Shown here piece by piece: positions 17,727 through 27,420 of a stretch of DNA of 64,000 nucleotides. A model generated the notes under the pieces. The model did no database searches and was not told the DNA's origin. It worked only from the letters and a program-made list of their open reading frames with translations. The stretch comes from Candidatus Riflebacteria bacterium HGW-Riflebacteria-1. Its GTDB lineage: Bacteria; Muiribacteriota; Ozemobacteria; Ozemobacterales; Ozemobacteraceae. The position numbers were made by a program, and so were the translations under genes. Positions within the stretch are counted from its first letter, which is position 1; each line of letters starts with the position of its first letter. The DNA lies in assembly GCA_002839445.1 (NCBI GenBank), contig PGYB01000003.1:369154-433153 (forward strand), in the 5' to 3' direction.

Positions 17727-20509
17727 AGATTTACATCTTCGAGATCGGCCAGATTGGCACCTGCTGCCAGATCGCAGACAAGCGGCACCTTAAGTTTAAC
17801 ACAGTTTTCCATAACGTGCTTGAGTAATGGTGCAACCTGCTTCAGTTCAGACTCTGGCACCGAAAAAACCAGTTCGTCATGAATCTGCAGAATCAGGTCG
17901 GCCGCGAAATTCTTTTCGCGCAGCATCTTAACAGTATCGAGCATCGCCTTTTTAACCAGGTCGGCGGCCGAGCCCTGCAGTCTGGTATTCTTCGCGATAC
18001 GCTCAGCACCACTGCGTAGCTGAAACTTGCCAGAATTTATGTCGGGAAGATGACGAACCCGGCCGAGCAGCGTCTCGACCTCACCGGTTGCGCGCGCCTG
18101 TTCGACTACCGCGTCAAAAAAGCGGGTAACCTCGGTAAAGCTGTTATAAAAGCTGTCAATGTATTCTTTCGCCTGTGGCCGGCTTATTGCTAGATCTTCG
18201 GCGAGGCCATGCGCTGAAATTCCGTATAAAATGCCAAAGTTAACGGTTTTGCCAATAGTGCGCTCGGCTGAAGAAACTTCTGACGGCGGCTTGCGAAAGA
18301 TGCGACCAGCACTGATCGCATGAATGTCGACATTGTCGACGAATGCCTCAACCAGCCCGGGGTCCTGCGAAAAATGCGCCAGCAGTCGCAATTCGATCTG
18401 AGAATAGTCGATCGACACGAAAACATCACCGGCGCGTGGCGGCAAAAAGGCGCGGCGAATCTTGCGACCCCATTCGGTCTTGATCGGGATATTCTGCATG
18501 TTCGGGTTCGAGCTCGACAAGCGCCCGGTCGCGGTTACCGCCTGGTTAAAGCTGGCGTGAATCAGGCCGGTTTTGCTGTTAACCAGAGCAGTCAGCGACT
18601 CGGCATAAGTTGAGCGCAGCTTTGATAATTCGCGATATTCGAGCATGTCAGCGCAGATCGGGTGCTGCAAGACCAGCAGTCGCAGCACTTCGCTGTCGGT
18701 AGAAAAACCGGTTTTGGTCTTCTTTGGTGGCTTGAGTCCGAGGTCTTTGAATAACACATCCTGCAGCTGCTGCGTCGAATTGACGTTGAACGACCGGCCG
18801 GCATGCTGATGAATAGAAGCTTCAAGCGCGCCAAGTCGACCGCTGATATCGGCGCTGAGGTCGCGCAGGTAGGTGGTGTTCAGGCCGATGCCGGTGCGTT
18901 CCATGTTGAGCAGAATGCGTAAAATCGGCATTTCTAGGTCATCAAACAGTTTTTCAAGTTTCTTTTCGGCCAGTTCTTTTTGAAAAATCCGGTAAAGGTG
19001 CATGGTCAGGAGAACATCCTGACAGGCATACTCGCAGGCAGCGGCAAGATCGACACTGGCAAAGCTGCCAGAACCGGCAACCTGGCGAAACTCGGAAACC
19101 TGGTAATTGAGCAGGCTGCTGCCAAGATTTTTCAGGGCATTCGACCGGGTTGGGTCGAGAACATAGCCGGCAATCATGGTATCGAAAAGATTAGAGCCGA
19201 CTTCTACGCCTTCGCTGGCAAGAAAAGCGAGGTCAAATTTGAGATTATGGCCAACCAGCCGACGGCCGGCAAGTTTTTCGCGCAACAGTGCAAAAAAGTC
19301 GGCAGGTTCGATCTGGTCGCCCGGCGCCAGACCAAGATAAGCGTGGCGCAAAGGCACATAAGCCGACTTTTCGCTGCTCGAAGCCAGCGATACCCCGACA
19401 ATTCGGTTGCTGATCGGGTCGAAACCATCGGTTTCGACATCGAGACAAAGAACGTCGCCGAGTCCAGCAAACCATTTCTGCAGATCGGCAATATTGCTGA
19501 TGAGCAGCTTTTCGCCAGGCAGCGGCAGTGCTTCGCCAGCGACTGCCGGTTGATGATCTTCTGCAGCACCGGGCGCGGCTTCTTCTCTGACCGAGAAAAG
19601 ATCAGTCGATGACTGTTCTGGCTTGCGCTGCGGCAGTGTGTGCCCGGCAAATTCTTTATAGAGTGAACCAAATTCATAGCGGCTCAAAAAGTCAGTAAAG
19701 CTGTCAGCATTGAGATTATCCGGGTTCCATCTGAATTCATCCGGGCTGACAAAGGTTGGCAGGTCGCATCTGATCGTGGCGAGATCATGTGACAGCATTG
19801 CCATTTCGCGGTCATCGATGAGCTTCTGTCGCAATTTCTCGTTGTCGACTTCGGTCAGTGACTGGTAAAGGTTGGCAATTGTTTTAAACTGCTGAATCAG
19901 CGCCAGACCTTTTTTTTCGCCAATTCCTTTGACTCCGGGAATATTATCAGAAGAATCGCCCATCAAGGCTTTGAGCTCAATAATGCCAGCCGGGTCAAAA
20001 CCGTATTCTTTGTTAAATTCGGCAGTATCGATCTCTCTGGTATCGCTGACACCTTTCTGGCAGAGTTCTACCAGGATATTATCATCGATGAGCTGTAACA
20101 GATCGCGGTCGCCGGTGACCACTGTAACTCGATGGCTTTTGCCCAGACTCTTTGCCGCAGAACCGAGCAGGTCGTCGGCCTCGTAATCATCGCGGGTCAG
20201 TATCTTGATATTCAGTGCGGCCACGGCCTTGTGTGCCAGCGGCAGCTGTTCGAGCAGATCTGGCGGTGTCGGCTTGCGCTTGGCCTTGTATTCGGGGTAC
20301 AGACGGCGCCTGAAAGTATCGCGTGAAGTATCAAAGGCAACGGCAACCAGATCGGGCTGCCGGTCTTTGAGCATTTTCAGCAACATTCGCAAAAAACCGT
20401 AGAGAGCACCGGTTGGCATGCCGGCACTGGTTTTCAGCCGCTGATTCTGAAAAGCGTAATAGGCTCGAAAAACAATGTTATTTCCATCGATCAGCAGACA
20501 GTGCGGCAT
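17723..20509 (-). CDS. polA: DNA polymerase I
   Basis: 928 residues from the ATG at 20509, chosen for the purine-rich GGGGGGAACG just upstream and the canonical MPHCLLIDGNN start. A longer frame begins 17 codons earlier. The N-terminal 5'-3' exonuclease domain (about 1-290) is followed by a 3'-5' exonuclease domain whose acidic residues appear intact (LDVETDG, NLKFD, YACQD), so proofreading is expected. The polymerase domain has motif A (SIDYSQIELR), the O-helix (RTIGKTVNFGILYG) and motif C (QIHDELVF). It functions in repair and Okazaki-fragment maturation. Confidence 0.97.
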   Translation of the reverse strand: MPHCLLIDGNNIVFRAYYAFQNQRLKTSAGMPTGALYGFLRMLLKMLKDRQPDLVAVAFDTSRDTFRRRLYPEYKAKRKPTPPDLLEQLPLAHKAVAALNIKILTRDDYEADDLLGSAAKSLGKSHRVTVVTGDRDLLQLIDDNILVELCQKGVSDTREIDTAEFNKEYGFDPAGIIELKALMGDSSDNIPGVKGIGEKKGLALIQQFKTIANLYQSLTEVDNEKLRQKLIDDREMAMLSHDLATIRCDLPTFVSPDEFRWNPDNLNADSFTDFLSRYEFGSLYKEFAGHTLPQRKPEQSSTDLFSVREEAAPGAAEDHQPAVAGEALPLPGEKLLISNIADLQKWFAGLGDVLCLDVETDGFDPISNRIVGVSLASSSEKSAYVPLRHAYLGLAPGDQIEPADFFALLREKLAGRRLVGHNLKFDLAFLASEGVEVGSNLFDTMIAGYVLDPTRSNALKNLGSSLLNYQVSEFRQVAGSGSFASVDLAAACEYACQDVLLTMHLYRIFQKELAEKKLEKLFDDLEMPILRILLNMERTGIGLNTTYLRDLSADISGRLGALEASIHQHAGRSFNVNSTQQLQDVLFKDLGLKPPKKTKTGFSTDSEVLRLLVLQHPICADMLEYRELSKLRSTYAESLTALVNSKTGLIHASFNQAVTATGRLSSSNPNMQNIPIKTEWGRKIRRAFLPPRAGDVFVSIDYSQIELRLLAHFSQDPGLVEAFVDNVDIHAISAGRIFRKPPSEVSSAERTIGKTVNFGILYGISAHGLAEDLAISRPQAKEYIDSFYNSFTEVTRFFDAVVEQARATGEVETLLGRVRHLPDINSGKFQLRSGAERIAKNTRLQGSAADLVKKAMLDTVKMLREKNFAADLILQIHDELVFSVPESELKQVAPLLKHVMENCVKLKVPLVCDLAAGANLADLEDVNL

Positions 20510-20670
20510 TCGTTCCCCCCCGATTTTATTGGCTTTCAGTATAGCACCATTAAACAGCATAGTGAATTCAAATCATCGCGGCAGTTGTAAGGATTCAGTT
20601 ATAGGTGGTAATTCGTCTAGTCCTTTGTCACACTTGAGTTAAAGAATTCGGTCGAAGGTATACTGCTTAT

Positions 20671-20797
20671 GCCGGGCTCTCGGCAGAATCTCAACGCTTC
20701 GGCGATTCGCCTCCCTGATCATCAGATAACTGGAGCCTTTGCGTCAATCCTGCTCGGCTCACAAGCCTGCGCTGTTGAGAAACCTGCCTGCGCCCTT
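20671..20797. repeat. Dispersed ~125-bp intergenic element, copy B
   Basis: Shares with 7094-7223, in the same orientation, a 20-bp block (20671-20690), GCGTCAA (20741-20747) and GAAACCTGCCTGCGCCCTT (20779-20797). Block spacing differs by only a few bases (70 versus 74, and 38 versus 37). One copy lies between convergent genes and the other between divergent genes, so it is not tied to one kind of neighbour. Confidence 0.6.
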
Positions 20798-20855
20798 ATC
20801 AAGAGGATTCTACTTAAAACTTAATCATCGCAGTCGTTTGCAATAATGGTTAAAC

Positions 20856-20864
20856 TGGTATAGA
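20856..20864 (+). promoter_or_regulatory. Possible extended -10 promoter for the debranching/ATP synthase region
   Basis: TGG followed by TATAGA (20859-20864), with a TTTGCA hexamer 16 bases upstream at 20837-20842 as a weak -35. It lies about 40 bases before the debranching-enzyme start. No other promoter candidate was noted before the atp genes. Confidence 0.4.
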
Positions 20865-20904
20865 CTTTGGCCTTGAATTAGACAGCATGGGCAGGAGATT
20901 ATCG

Positions 20905-22893
20905 ATGATTTCTGTTGGCCGCGAAATACAATCGGATCTGGCACGAGCAACCCGCCAGGAATGGCTTATTACCAATGGCATCGGCGGTTACGCCAGCTCT
21001 ACCGTGCCGTGCATCAATACACGACGCTATCACGGCATACTGGTCGCGGCGAGAAGGCCGCCAGTTGAGAGACTGGTGCTGGTTTCGCGCCTTGAAGAAA
21101 CCCTGATAATTGACCGTCAGGAAATATCGCTGTCAACCTGTGTTCATGAAGAAGACATCAAAAATCCTGCCGGGTATCTGCATCTTGAGCGTTTTGAACG
21201 CGACCCGGTGCCGACCTGGTATTACCAGATACGAGATGTGCTGCTGATCAAGACGATGAACATGGTATATGGCCAGAACACCACGCTGGTGACCTACAAG
21301 CTGCTCGGCAACAATCGCAAGGTCGCGCTGCGGGTAAGGCCGCATTTTCTCTTTCGCGATTTTCATGGTAACATGTATGAGAGCAGCGGTATCGAGCGCT
21401 GTGCCCAGATTCAGGAGCGCCAGCTCCGCCTGCAGCCTTTTGCCAACGCCCCTGAGCTGTATATTCGCTGGGATCGCGGCAAATTTGCTGAAGACGCGAA
21501 ATGGCACAAGGACATATTTTTGCAGGCTGAGGAAGATCGTGGCCTGCCTGACCGCGAAGACGATTTTTCGTGCGGCTGTCTTGAAATCAGCCCGTTCAGC
21601 GGTGCCGTCTCGCTGCTCTTTTCTGATCAGCTGATCAGCTCATTCAATCCAATGGACCTGCGCAAACGTGAAGAGCAGCGACTTGAAAATATTGCTTCGT
21701 CTCTGCACTCTTCAGATCCTTTACTGCGCAATCTGCTGCTGGCTGCCGACCAGTTTATTGTCGAGCGCCAGAGCACCGGCAGCCGCAGCATAATTGCCGG
21801 GTATCCGTGGTTTTCTGACTGGGGGCGCGACAGCCTGATATCGCTGCCCGGACTCACCCTGGTGACCGGCCGCTTCGAAGATGCCAGATCTATTCTCAAA
21901 ACTTTTGCCGCGGCTATTCAAAATGGTCTGGTTCCGAATTGTTTTGCCGACAGCGGCAATGAAGCGTCATACAACAGCGTCGACGCCTCTTTGTGGTTTT
22001 TTGTCGCGGCTTACAAGCTGATCGAATACACCGATGACTGGGATTTCGTTCGTGATCACCTGTTCGAGGGTATGACCGCGATTGTTGAGGCTTTTATGCA
22101 TGGCACCCGCTTTGACATTGCCATGGATGAAGAAGACGGTCTGATCAGCGCCGGCAACCCCGACGTGCAGGTTACCTGGATGGACGCTAAGGTTGACGGC
22201 TGGGTAGTAACGCCACGCAATGGCAAGGCAGTCGAGGTGAACGCGCTCTGGTATAATTCGCTGAGAATATTCGCACTGTTTCAGGAAAAATTCGAGGGGC
22301 ATTCGCGCGAAATCACCGCGCTGGCGAAAAAAGTCAAAATCTCGTTTCACAAGGTATTCTGGAACGAGCGCCAGCATTGTCTTTATGACTACATAAAAAC
22401 CGACGGCACGCCAGACGACGCGCTGCGCCCTAACCAGATTTTTGCCACTTCCCTGCCTTTCGGGCTGCTCGATCATCCCGAAGAAAGGGCTGTCGTCGAC
22501 TGCGTTTTTTCGCGACTCTACACTTCGCATGGGCTGCGCAGCCTTTCTACCGACAACGTTCATTATGAGGGCTTTTATTGTGGCGACCGCATCAAGCGCG
22601 ATGGCGCCTATCATCAGGGCACGGTCTGGGGCTTTCTGATCGGGCCATTTATCAGTTCGTATCTCAAGGTCAACAATTTTTCGATGGAATCGCAGCTGCG
22701 TGCATCTTTGATGATCGAACCATTTATCAATCATCTGAGTCGTGAAGGCTGCCTGGGCAGCATTTCCGAGATTTTCGACGGGAACATGCCGCACAGTCCA
22801 CGTGGCTGCTTTGCCCAGGCCTGGAGCGTCGCTGAACTGCTGCGTTGCTACATCGAAGACATCAAGGGCCAGAAACCGGAAATAGTTATCTAA
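20905..22893 (+). CDS. Glycogen-debranching enzyme, amylo-alpha-1,6-glucosidase family (GH133-like)
   Basis: 662 residues from the ATG at 20905, which has AGGAG seven bases upstream; an in-frame Met at 20887 does not. The N-terminal beta-sandwich domain begins with TNGIGGYASST...RRYHG, typical of archaeal/bacterial debranching enzymes. The C-terminal (alpha/alpha)6 barrel has WFSDWGRDSLISLPGL, VTWMDAKVDG, VEVNALWYN and QGTVWGFLIGPF. The family hydrolyses alpha-1,6 branch points in glycogen. It ends two bases before atpZ and is probably transcribed with the ATP synthase genes. Confidence 0.88.
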   Translation: MISVGREIQSDLARATRQEWLITNGIGGYASSTVPCINTRRYHGILVAARRPPVERLVLVSRLEETLIIDRQEISLSTCVHEEDIKNPAGYLHLERFERDPVPTWYYQIRDVLLIKTMNMVYGQNTTLVTYKLLGNNRKVALRVRPHFLFRDFHGNMYESSGIERCAQIQERQLRLQPFANAPELYIRWDRGKFAEDAKWHKDIFLQAEEDRGLPDREDDFSCGCLEISPFSGAVSLLFSDQLISSFNPMDLRKREEQRLENIASSLHSSDPLLRNLLLAADQFIVERQSTGSRSIIAGYPWFSDWGRDSLISLPGLTLVTGRFEDARSILKTFAAAIQNGLVPNCFADSGNEASYNSVDASLWFFVAAYKLIEYTDDWDFVRDHLFEGMTAIVEAFMHGTRFDIAMDEEDGLISAGNPDVQVTWMDAKVDGWVVTPRNGKAVEVNALWYNSLRIFALFQEKFEGHSREITALAKKVKISFHKVFWNERQHCLYDYIKTDGTPDDALRPNQIFATSLPFGLLDHPEERAVVDCVFSRLYTSHGLRSLSTDNVHYEGFYCGDRIKRDGAYHQGTVWGFLIGPFISSYLKVNNFSMESQLRASLMIEPFINHLSREGCLGSISEIFDGNMPHSPRGCFAQAWSVAELLRCYIEDIKGQKPEIVI

Positions 22894-22894
22894 C

Positions 22895-23152
22895 ATGGGC
22901 ATGATACGACAAGCCGGAGCTGCCGGGATGGTCTTGAGTATAGGCTTTACCGGCGGGGTCTGTCTGGCTGTCGGACTATTTATCGGCTACAAAATAGACG
23001 GCTACTTTTTATCTGAGCCATGGGGTATAATAATCGGAATGATCATCGGTCTGGCTGCAGCATTAGTGCAGACCTGGAAACAGCTTCGCGAAAGCATGGA
23101 CAAATTCGCCAGAGAAAATGATCGACGTAAAGACAAAGATCCGCGAATGTGA
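22895..23152 (+). CDS. atpZ: AtpZ/AtpI-family small membrane protein of the ATP synthase operon
   Basis: 85 residues with two predicted membrane helices separated by a GYKIDGYF loop, characteristic of the AtpZ family, followed by a charged C-terminal tail. Family members have been linked to Mg2+/Ca2+ transport and to c-ring assembly together with AtpI. It starts 2 bases after the debranching enzyme and overlaps the next gene by 35 bp. A second Met two codons in is an equally possible start. Confidence 0.75.
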   Translation: MGMIRQAGAAGMVLSIGFTGGVCLAVGLFIGYKIDGYFLSEPWGIIIGMIIGLAAALVQTWKQLRESMDKFARENDRRKDKDPRM

Positions 23153-23534
23153 AAAAAACATGGTGGTAGTCGGAGTATTGACCGCCATGGTTCTGCTAAT
23201 GCTCTGGCACCGTACAGGCAGCCTTTATTATGCGTTTTTTATCGGCTATCTGCTTGGTTTTGCCAGCTTTATGATGCTCGGCGAAAGTTTCGCGTCATTT
23301 GACAAGATGCCGCAATGGTTCAGCGTTCTGGCGCTGCTGTTATCAAACATGAAAATACTGGTGCTCGGATTACTGATCTTTTTACTTAAAATGCTGGGGG
23401 TCTCAGTAATACAGATTATTTTTGGGCTGCTGTTCAGTCAGCTCGCCATTATCTTCTCATTTCTGATAACCATTTACCAGGACAGGAAAACTGTCGAAGA
23501 GTATAAGAGCAAAGCAAAAAATGCACGTACTTGA
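23118..23534 (+). CDS. atpI: ATP synthase accessory protein AtpI-like
   Basis: 138 residues, about four membrane helices, ending in a charged tail. Position between atpZ and atpB and topology fit AtpI, a c-ring assembly factor. Sequence identity to well-known AtpI proteins is not obvious. The chosen start overlaps atpZ by 35 bp; a start at 23160 (MVVVGVL) would remove the overlap and is possible. It overlaps atpB by 14 bp. Confidence 0.65.
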   Translation: MIDVKTKIRECEKNMVVVGVLTAMVLLMLWHRTGSLYYAFFIGYLLGFASFMMLGESFASFDKMPQWFSVLALLLSNMKILVLGLLIFLLKMLGVSVIQIIFGLLFSQLAIIFSFLITIYQDRKTVEEYKSKAKNART

Positions 23535-24198
23535 ACAAAAAATATTTTATCTTTTCCAGTTTATTCCCCTGTCGCCCGGGGCGGTTCTGCCATGGTTGAT
23601 AACCCTGGTATTCGGCTATATCTGCTGGCGATTTGGCCGCCAGATCGGGCACGATTCGCAAAACACATCGCAATACTGGCTTGAATATTTTTACGAGAGT
23701 CTCGAAAACCTTGTCTGCACGATTGTTGGCGAGCATCACAAAAAGCAGCTGCTTCCGGTGCTGGCCACCTGTTTCATCTATGTATTCTCGAGCAACCTGC
23801 TCGGCATTGTTCCGGGGCTTAAGTCGCCGACCAGCCTGTTTTCAAACTGTCTGGGCATGGCTCTTATAGTTTTTGTTTATACCTTTTACCTGGGCATCAA
23901 AGCACAGGGTGCAGGTTACATTAAGCATTTTACCGGCGATATCTGGTGGATGGCGCCCCTGATGCTTCCCATACACATTGTTGGCGAAATATCGCGGCCA
24001 ATAAGCTTGACTTTGCGCCTGTTTGGTAACATCATGGGCGAAGACACAGTCATACTCGTGCTTACTGTTGCGCTTTTCCCCTTGCTGGTGCCGATTCCCA
24101 TGCTGCTCATGGCGATTTTCACCAGCATGCTGCAGGCTCTCGTATTCACCATTCTTACCGGAGTATACCTTTCTGGAGCACTTTCAGAAGGTCATTGA
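23521..24198 (+). CDS. atpB: F0F1 ATP synthase subunit a
   Basis: 225 residues, hydrophobic, with five or six helices. The essential Arg of the penultimate helix is R166 in SLTLRLFGN, and the family signature ISRPISLTLRLFGNIMGED is intact. With the c-ring it forms the ion path of the motor. It overlaps the AtpI-like gene by 14 bp and is followed by atpE after 16 bases. Confidence 0.95.
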   Translation: MHVLEQKIFYLFQFIPLSPGAVLPWLITLVFGYICWRFGRQIGHDSQNTSQYWLEYFYESLENLVCTIVGEHHKKQLLPVLATCFIYVFSSNLLGIVPGLKSPTSLFSNCLGMALIVFVYTFYLGIKAQGAGYIKHFTGDIWWMAPLMLPIHIVGEISRPISLTLRLFGNIMGEDTVILVLTVALFPLLVPIPMLLMAIFTSMLQALVFTILTGVYLSGALSEGH

Positions 24199-24214
24199 TC
24201 AAGAGGAGACGATT

Positions 24215-24469
24215 ATGGACGCCCAAGTTTTAGGTATTATCAAAAACATCGTAGAAGTTCTTGCTGCAGTATTCTGTGTGGCTTTTGGCAGCGGCGTGGC
24301 CGCTTACGCCCAGGGTCGGGTAATCGGTCAGACGACAGACGCCATGGCGCGCCAACCCGAACTGGCCAACGATCTGCGTTTCACTATGATCATCGGCCTC
24401 GCGATGATTGAATCACTGGCTATTTACTGCCTGCTGATTTCTCTTATTCTTCTCTTCGTCAAATGGTAA
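24215..24469 (+). CDS. atpE: F0F1 ATP synthase subunit c, with Na+-binding-type residues
   Basis: 84 residues from the ATG at 24215, preceded by AGAGGAG (strong, fitting the high copy number of c). Two helices flank the polar loop ARQPE (45-49). The ion-binding carboxylate is E66 in MIESLAIY. Q33 in helix 1 and S67 next to the carboxylate match Q32 and S66 of the Na+-binding c subunit of Ilyobacter tartaricus; the neighbouring Thr of that protein is Leu here. This points to Na+ coupling, or at least Na+ binding, but does not prove it. Two short overlapping frames extend further upstream and are not the gene start. Confidence 0.93.
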   Translation: MDAQVLGIIKNIVEVLAAVFCVAFGSGVAAYAQGRVIGQTTDAMARQPELANDLRFTMIIGLAMIESLAIYCLLISLILLFVKW

Positions 24470-24478
24470 ATGACTGAC

Positions 24479-24506
24479 CGACAATCTGGCCGAACGGGCA
24501 TTGTCG
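24479..24506 (+). promoter_or_regulatory. Intercistronic hairpin between atpE and atpF
   Basis: A 7-bp perfect stem (24479-24485 with 24500-24506) lies in the 70-base gap after atpE, with no T-run. It could stabilise the atpE message or lower atpF expression relative to c. This is inference from position only. Confidence 0.3.
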
Positions 24507-24539
24507 ACCAAATTGCCGCCATGTAATAATGGTTGCTTT

Positions 24540-25202
24540 ATGCTAATTAATCTAAACCGCAAACTACTGCTGATACCGTTGCTGGTGCTGCTGGTGCTGC
24601 ATTGCACCATGGGCATTGCGGCCGAAGGCGCAACTTCAGGCCGCACAGACACGCATGGCGAAGCGGTTCCGGTGACATCGCATGCCGAGTCTCCGGGGCT
24701 CTTCGACTTCGACCTGAGCATACTGATATCACAGACCATCAACTTTTTCATACTGCTGTTCATTCTCAAGAAGTTTCTGTTTGTGCCGCTTGGCGAGGTA
24801 GTTGAAGAACGGCGGCGACATCTCGGGCGCATAAAAATGGCGGCCGAAGAAGAGCATCGCATCGCCCTTTCCCTGAAAGAAGTCTACGAGGGCCATCTGG
24901 CGCGCATCGAAGATGAGATTTACGAAATCAAGCAGCAGGCGATCCTTGAAGCCAACCATGAAAAGGAAGAGATAATCGAGGAAGCGCGCAAAAAGTCTGA
25001 GGAGATCATTGAGCAGGGCGAAATGGAAATTTTCATGGAGCGCCAGACCGCCTGGGCCCGCATTCGCGAAGAAGTAGTGCAGTTAACCCTGATGGCCGCC
25101 GAAAAAGTCGTCGAAGAATCGCTTGATGATGAGATGCATCACAAGCTCATTCAGAACACAATCGAGCGACTTGAGCAGGATCTGCCGGACAAATTGGCAT
25201 GA
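24540..25202 (+). CDS. atpF: F0F1 ATP synthase subunit b with N-terminal signal-like extension
   Basis: 220 residues from ATG 24540. Residues 1-27 form a signal-peptide-like segment (basic start, long Leu/Val run, AxA-like end). A periplasm-type hydrophilic stretch of about 35 residues follows, then the usual b-subunit membrane helix (about 61-80) and a long charged coiled-coil stalk. Ordinary b subunits begin directly with the membrane helix; signal-bearing versions are known in some lineages. An upstream TTG start at 24501 would lengthen it but lies inside the hairpin. It overlaps atpH by 4 bp. Confidence 0.9.
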   Translation: MLINLNRKLLLIPLLVLLVLHCTMGIAAEGATSGRTDTHGEAVPVTSHAESPGLFDFDLSILISQTINFFILLFILKKFLFVPLGEVVEERRRHLGRIKMAAEEEHRIALSLKEVYEGHLARIEDEIYEIKQQAILEANHEKEEIIEEARKKSEEIIEQGEMEIFMERQTAWARIREEVVQLTLMAAEKVVEESLDDEMHHKLIQNTIERLEQDLPDKLA

Positions 25203-25786
25203 ACGACAACAAGCGAGTCATCTGCAAGCGCTACGCCGAAGCATTTATTCATGCGATCGAAGACGATGATTTCGACGAGTGCTTCAAGGACTTCGAGGCT
25301 TTTTCAGCAATTTACTTTGGCTATGACGGGCTGCGCGAGATTCTCAACCACCCGACCATTCATATGAACCGCAAGATTGAGATGCTGCAGCGGATTTTTG
25401 GACCACAGGCGAAGCGCCTGGTCGTAGACTTTCTGTGTCTGCTGATTAAACGCGAGCGCATCAACCATTTCGAGGGCATTTCGAACGAAGTAGAGCGTTT
25501 CTACCGGCGAAAAAACGGAATCAGAGGCATTGTGGTTCGTTCGGCTCTTCCCCTGAATACAAGCGAGCGCGTACGCCTGCGCGAAGTGCTGACACAAAAA
25601 TTCGGCCGCGTTGAAGTTCGCGAGATCATTGACAAGGCTGTTGTTGGCGGACTGGTAATACATTTCGGCGACCAGGTGATCGACGAATCGCTGCGTTCAC
25701 GCATCAAACAATTGCGCGAGCTGATGATCAGGGTCGATGCCGAATGGCTGATGACACTGATCAACCAGCCATCGATCGCGCTTTAA
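25199..25786 (+). CDS. atpH: F0F1 ATP synthase subunit delta
   Basis: 195 residues. The N-terminal helical domain (KRYAEAFIHAIED) and C-terminal region (GGLVIHFGDQVIDESLRSRIKQL) match the delta/OSCP family, which links the b stalk to the top of F1. Coupled to atpF by an ATGA overlap; atpA follows after 12 bases with GGGAG upstream. Confidence 0.94.
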   Translation: MNDNKRVICKRYAEAFIHAIEDDDFDECFKDFEAFSAIYFGYDGLREILNHPTIHMNRKIEMLQRIFGPQAKRLVVDFLCLLIKRERINHFEGISNEVERFYRRKNGIRGIVVRSALPLNTSERVRLREVLTQKFGRVEVREIIDKAVVGGLVIHFGDQVIDESLRSRIKQLRELMIRVDAEWLMTLINQPSIAL

Positions 25787-25798
25787 GGGAGCCACCGC

Positions 25799-27415
25799 AT
25801 GACCATAAGATCAGACGAAATAATCGCCGTTCTCAGGCGCGAAATAGAAAATTTTTCGACCGAGCTCAAGACAGTTGAGGCCGGCGTTGTCATGCAGGTT
25901 GGCGACGGTGTTGCCAAAGTGCACGGGCTGCCGCGCGCGATGGCCGGTGACCTGGTTGAATTCGCCAACGGCGTCAGAGGCTACGTGCTCAACCTCGAAG
26001 AAGACTGTGTCGGCTGCCTGATTCTCGGCACTGACGAAGGCATTCACGAGGGCGATCTCGTTAAGGATACCGAGCAGATTCTGTCAGTGCCGGTTGGCAA
26101 GGCGCTTCTCGGCCGCGTGGTTGATCCGCTTGGCCAGCCGATAGATGGCGAAGGCCCGATTCTGCCAGAAGCACATCGACCAATCGAAGCTTCCAGCCCG
26201 AACATCGTACAGCGCGAACCGGTGTGCGAACCGCTACAAACCGGGATTCAGGCCATCGACGCGCTTATTCCGATCGGACGCGGGCAACGCGAACTGATCA
26301 TTGGCGACCGTCAGACCGGCAAAACCACAATCGCGATTGACACCATAATCAACCAGAAAGATACCGGAGTTATCTGTATTTATGTGGCTATCGGTCAGAA
26401 AATGTCGACAGTCACCCAGATTGTCGAAACCCTGCGCGCGCACAAGGCGCTTGACCACACGATCGTCGTCGTCGCCTGCGCGTCAGAACCGGCGCCACTT
26501 CAGTTTATCGCGCCGTTCAGCGGCTGCACCATGGGCGAGTTTTTCAGAGACAAAGGGCATCACGTGCTCTGCGTTTATGACGATCTGAGCAAACATGCCA
26601 CCGCCTATCGTCAGGTTTCGCTGCTGCTGCGCCGCCCGCCAGGCCGCGAGGCCTACCCGGCTGACATTTTTTATCTGCACGCGCGCCTGCTTGAGCGTGC
26701 CGCCAAAATGTCGAAAGTGCTCAACGGCGGATCGCTCACCGCGCTGCCGATCATTGAAACCCAGGCCGGCGACGCTTCGGCCTATATTCCAACCAACGTC
26801 ATCTCGATCACTGACGGGCAGATCGTTCTCGAATCAGCTCTGTTCAATTCGGGTATCAGACCGGCAATAAATGCCGGACTGTCGGTATCACGCGTCGGCG
26901 GTAACGCCCAGGTTAAAGCGATGAAAAAGGTCGCCGGCCCGCTGCGCCTAGATCTCGCGCAATTTCGCGAACTGGCTGCATTCTCACAGTTTTCTAAAGA
27001 CCTCGACCGCGCCACCCAGGAACAGCTTGCCCGTGGCGAGCGACTGGTAGAACTGCTCAAACAGCCGCAACACTCGCCAATGGCCGTCGAAGAGCAGATC
27101 ATCACCATTTTTGCCTCGACCAGAGGCTTTACCGACACCCTGAAAATAGAAGAAGTCGTGCGTTTTAAAAAGTTTCTGCTCAAATATCTGCACCAGAAGC
27201 ACCCGGAAATCATGCGAAACTTCGCGAAGAACCCGGATTTGACGCCAGAGATGGAACAAAATTTCTCGGCGTTGATCAAAGAGTTTTTTGAAGAAGTCTA
27301 TATGCTGCAGTATCACCCCGAAGTCTACCACGCTGAAAAAGAGCGCCGCGAGGCCAAGGCCGCCATTGAAGCGACAGAGGCGAAAGCTGCTGCCGCCAGA
27401 AAGAAAAAGGAATAA
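25799..27415 (+). CDS. atpA: F0F1 ATP synthase subunit alpha
   Basis: 538 residues. Walker A GDRQTGKT is at 169-176, and the alpha signature region [14 protein letters not shown] is present. The C-terminus carries about 25 extra residues rich in Ala, Glu and Lys compared with the usual 500-515-residue protein. It forms the non-catalytic nucleotide sites of F1. Neighbours atpH and atpG lie 12 and 5 bases away. Confidence 0.97.
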   Translation: MTIRSDEIIAVLRREIENFSTELKTVEAGVVMQVGDGVAKVHGLPRAMAGDLVEFANGVRGYVLNLEEDCVGCLILGTDEGIHEGDLVKDTEQILSVPVGKALLGRVVDPLGQPIDGEGPILPEAHRPIEASSPNIVQREPVCEPLQTGIQAIDALIPIGRGQRELIIGDRQTGKTTIAIDTIINQKDTGVICIYVAIGQKMSTVTQIVETLRAHKALDHTIVVVACASEPAPLQFIAPFSGCTMGEFFRDKGHHVLCVYDDLSKHATAYRQVSLLLRRPPGREAYPADIFYLHARLLERAAKMSKVLNGGSLTALPIIETQAGDASAYIPTNVISITDGQIVLESALFNSGIRPAINAGLSVSRVGGNAQVKAMKKVAGPLRLDLAQFRELAAFSQFSKDLDRATQEQLARGERLVELLKQPQHSPMAVEEQIITIFASTRGFTDTLKIEEVVRFKKFLLKYLHQKHPEIMRNFAKNPDLTPEMEQNFSALIKEFFEEVYMLQYHPEVYHAEKERREAKAAIEATEAKAAAARKKKE

Positions 27416-27420
27416 CCCGC

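Larger units (their letters stand above)
20510..20904. other. Divergent intergenic region between polA and the debranching-enzyme gene
   Basis: No gene seen. It contains copy B of the dispersed element (20671-20797), a TATACT hexamer at 20659-20664 immediately before that copy, and a possible promoter for the downstream operon at 20856-20864. Confidence 0.5.
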
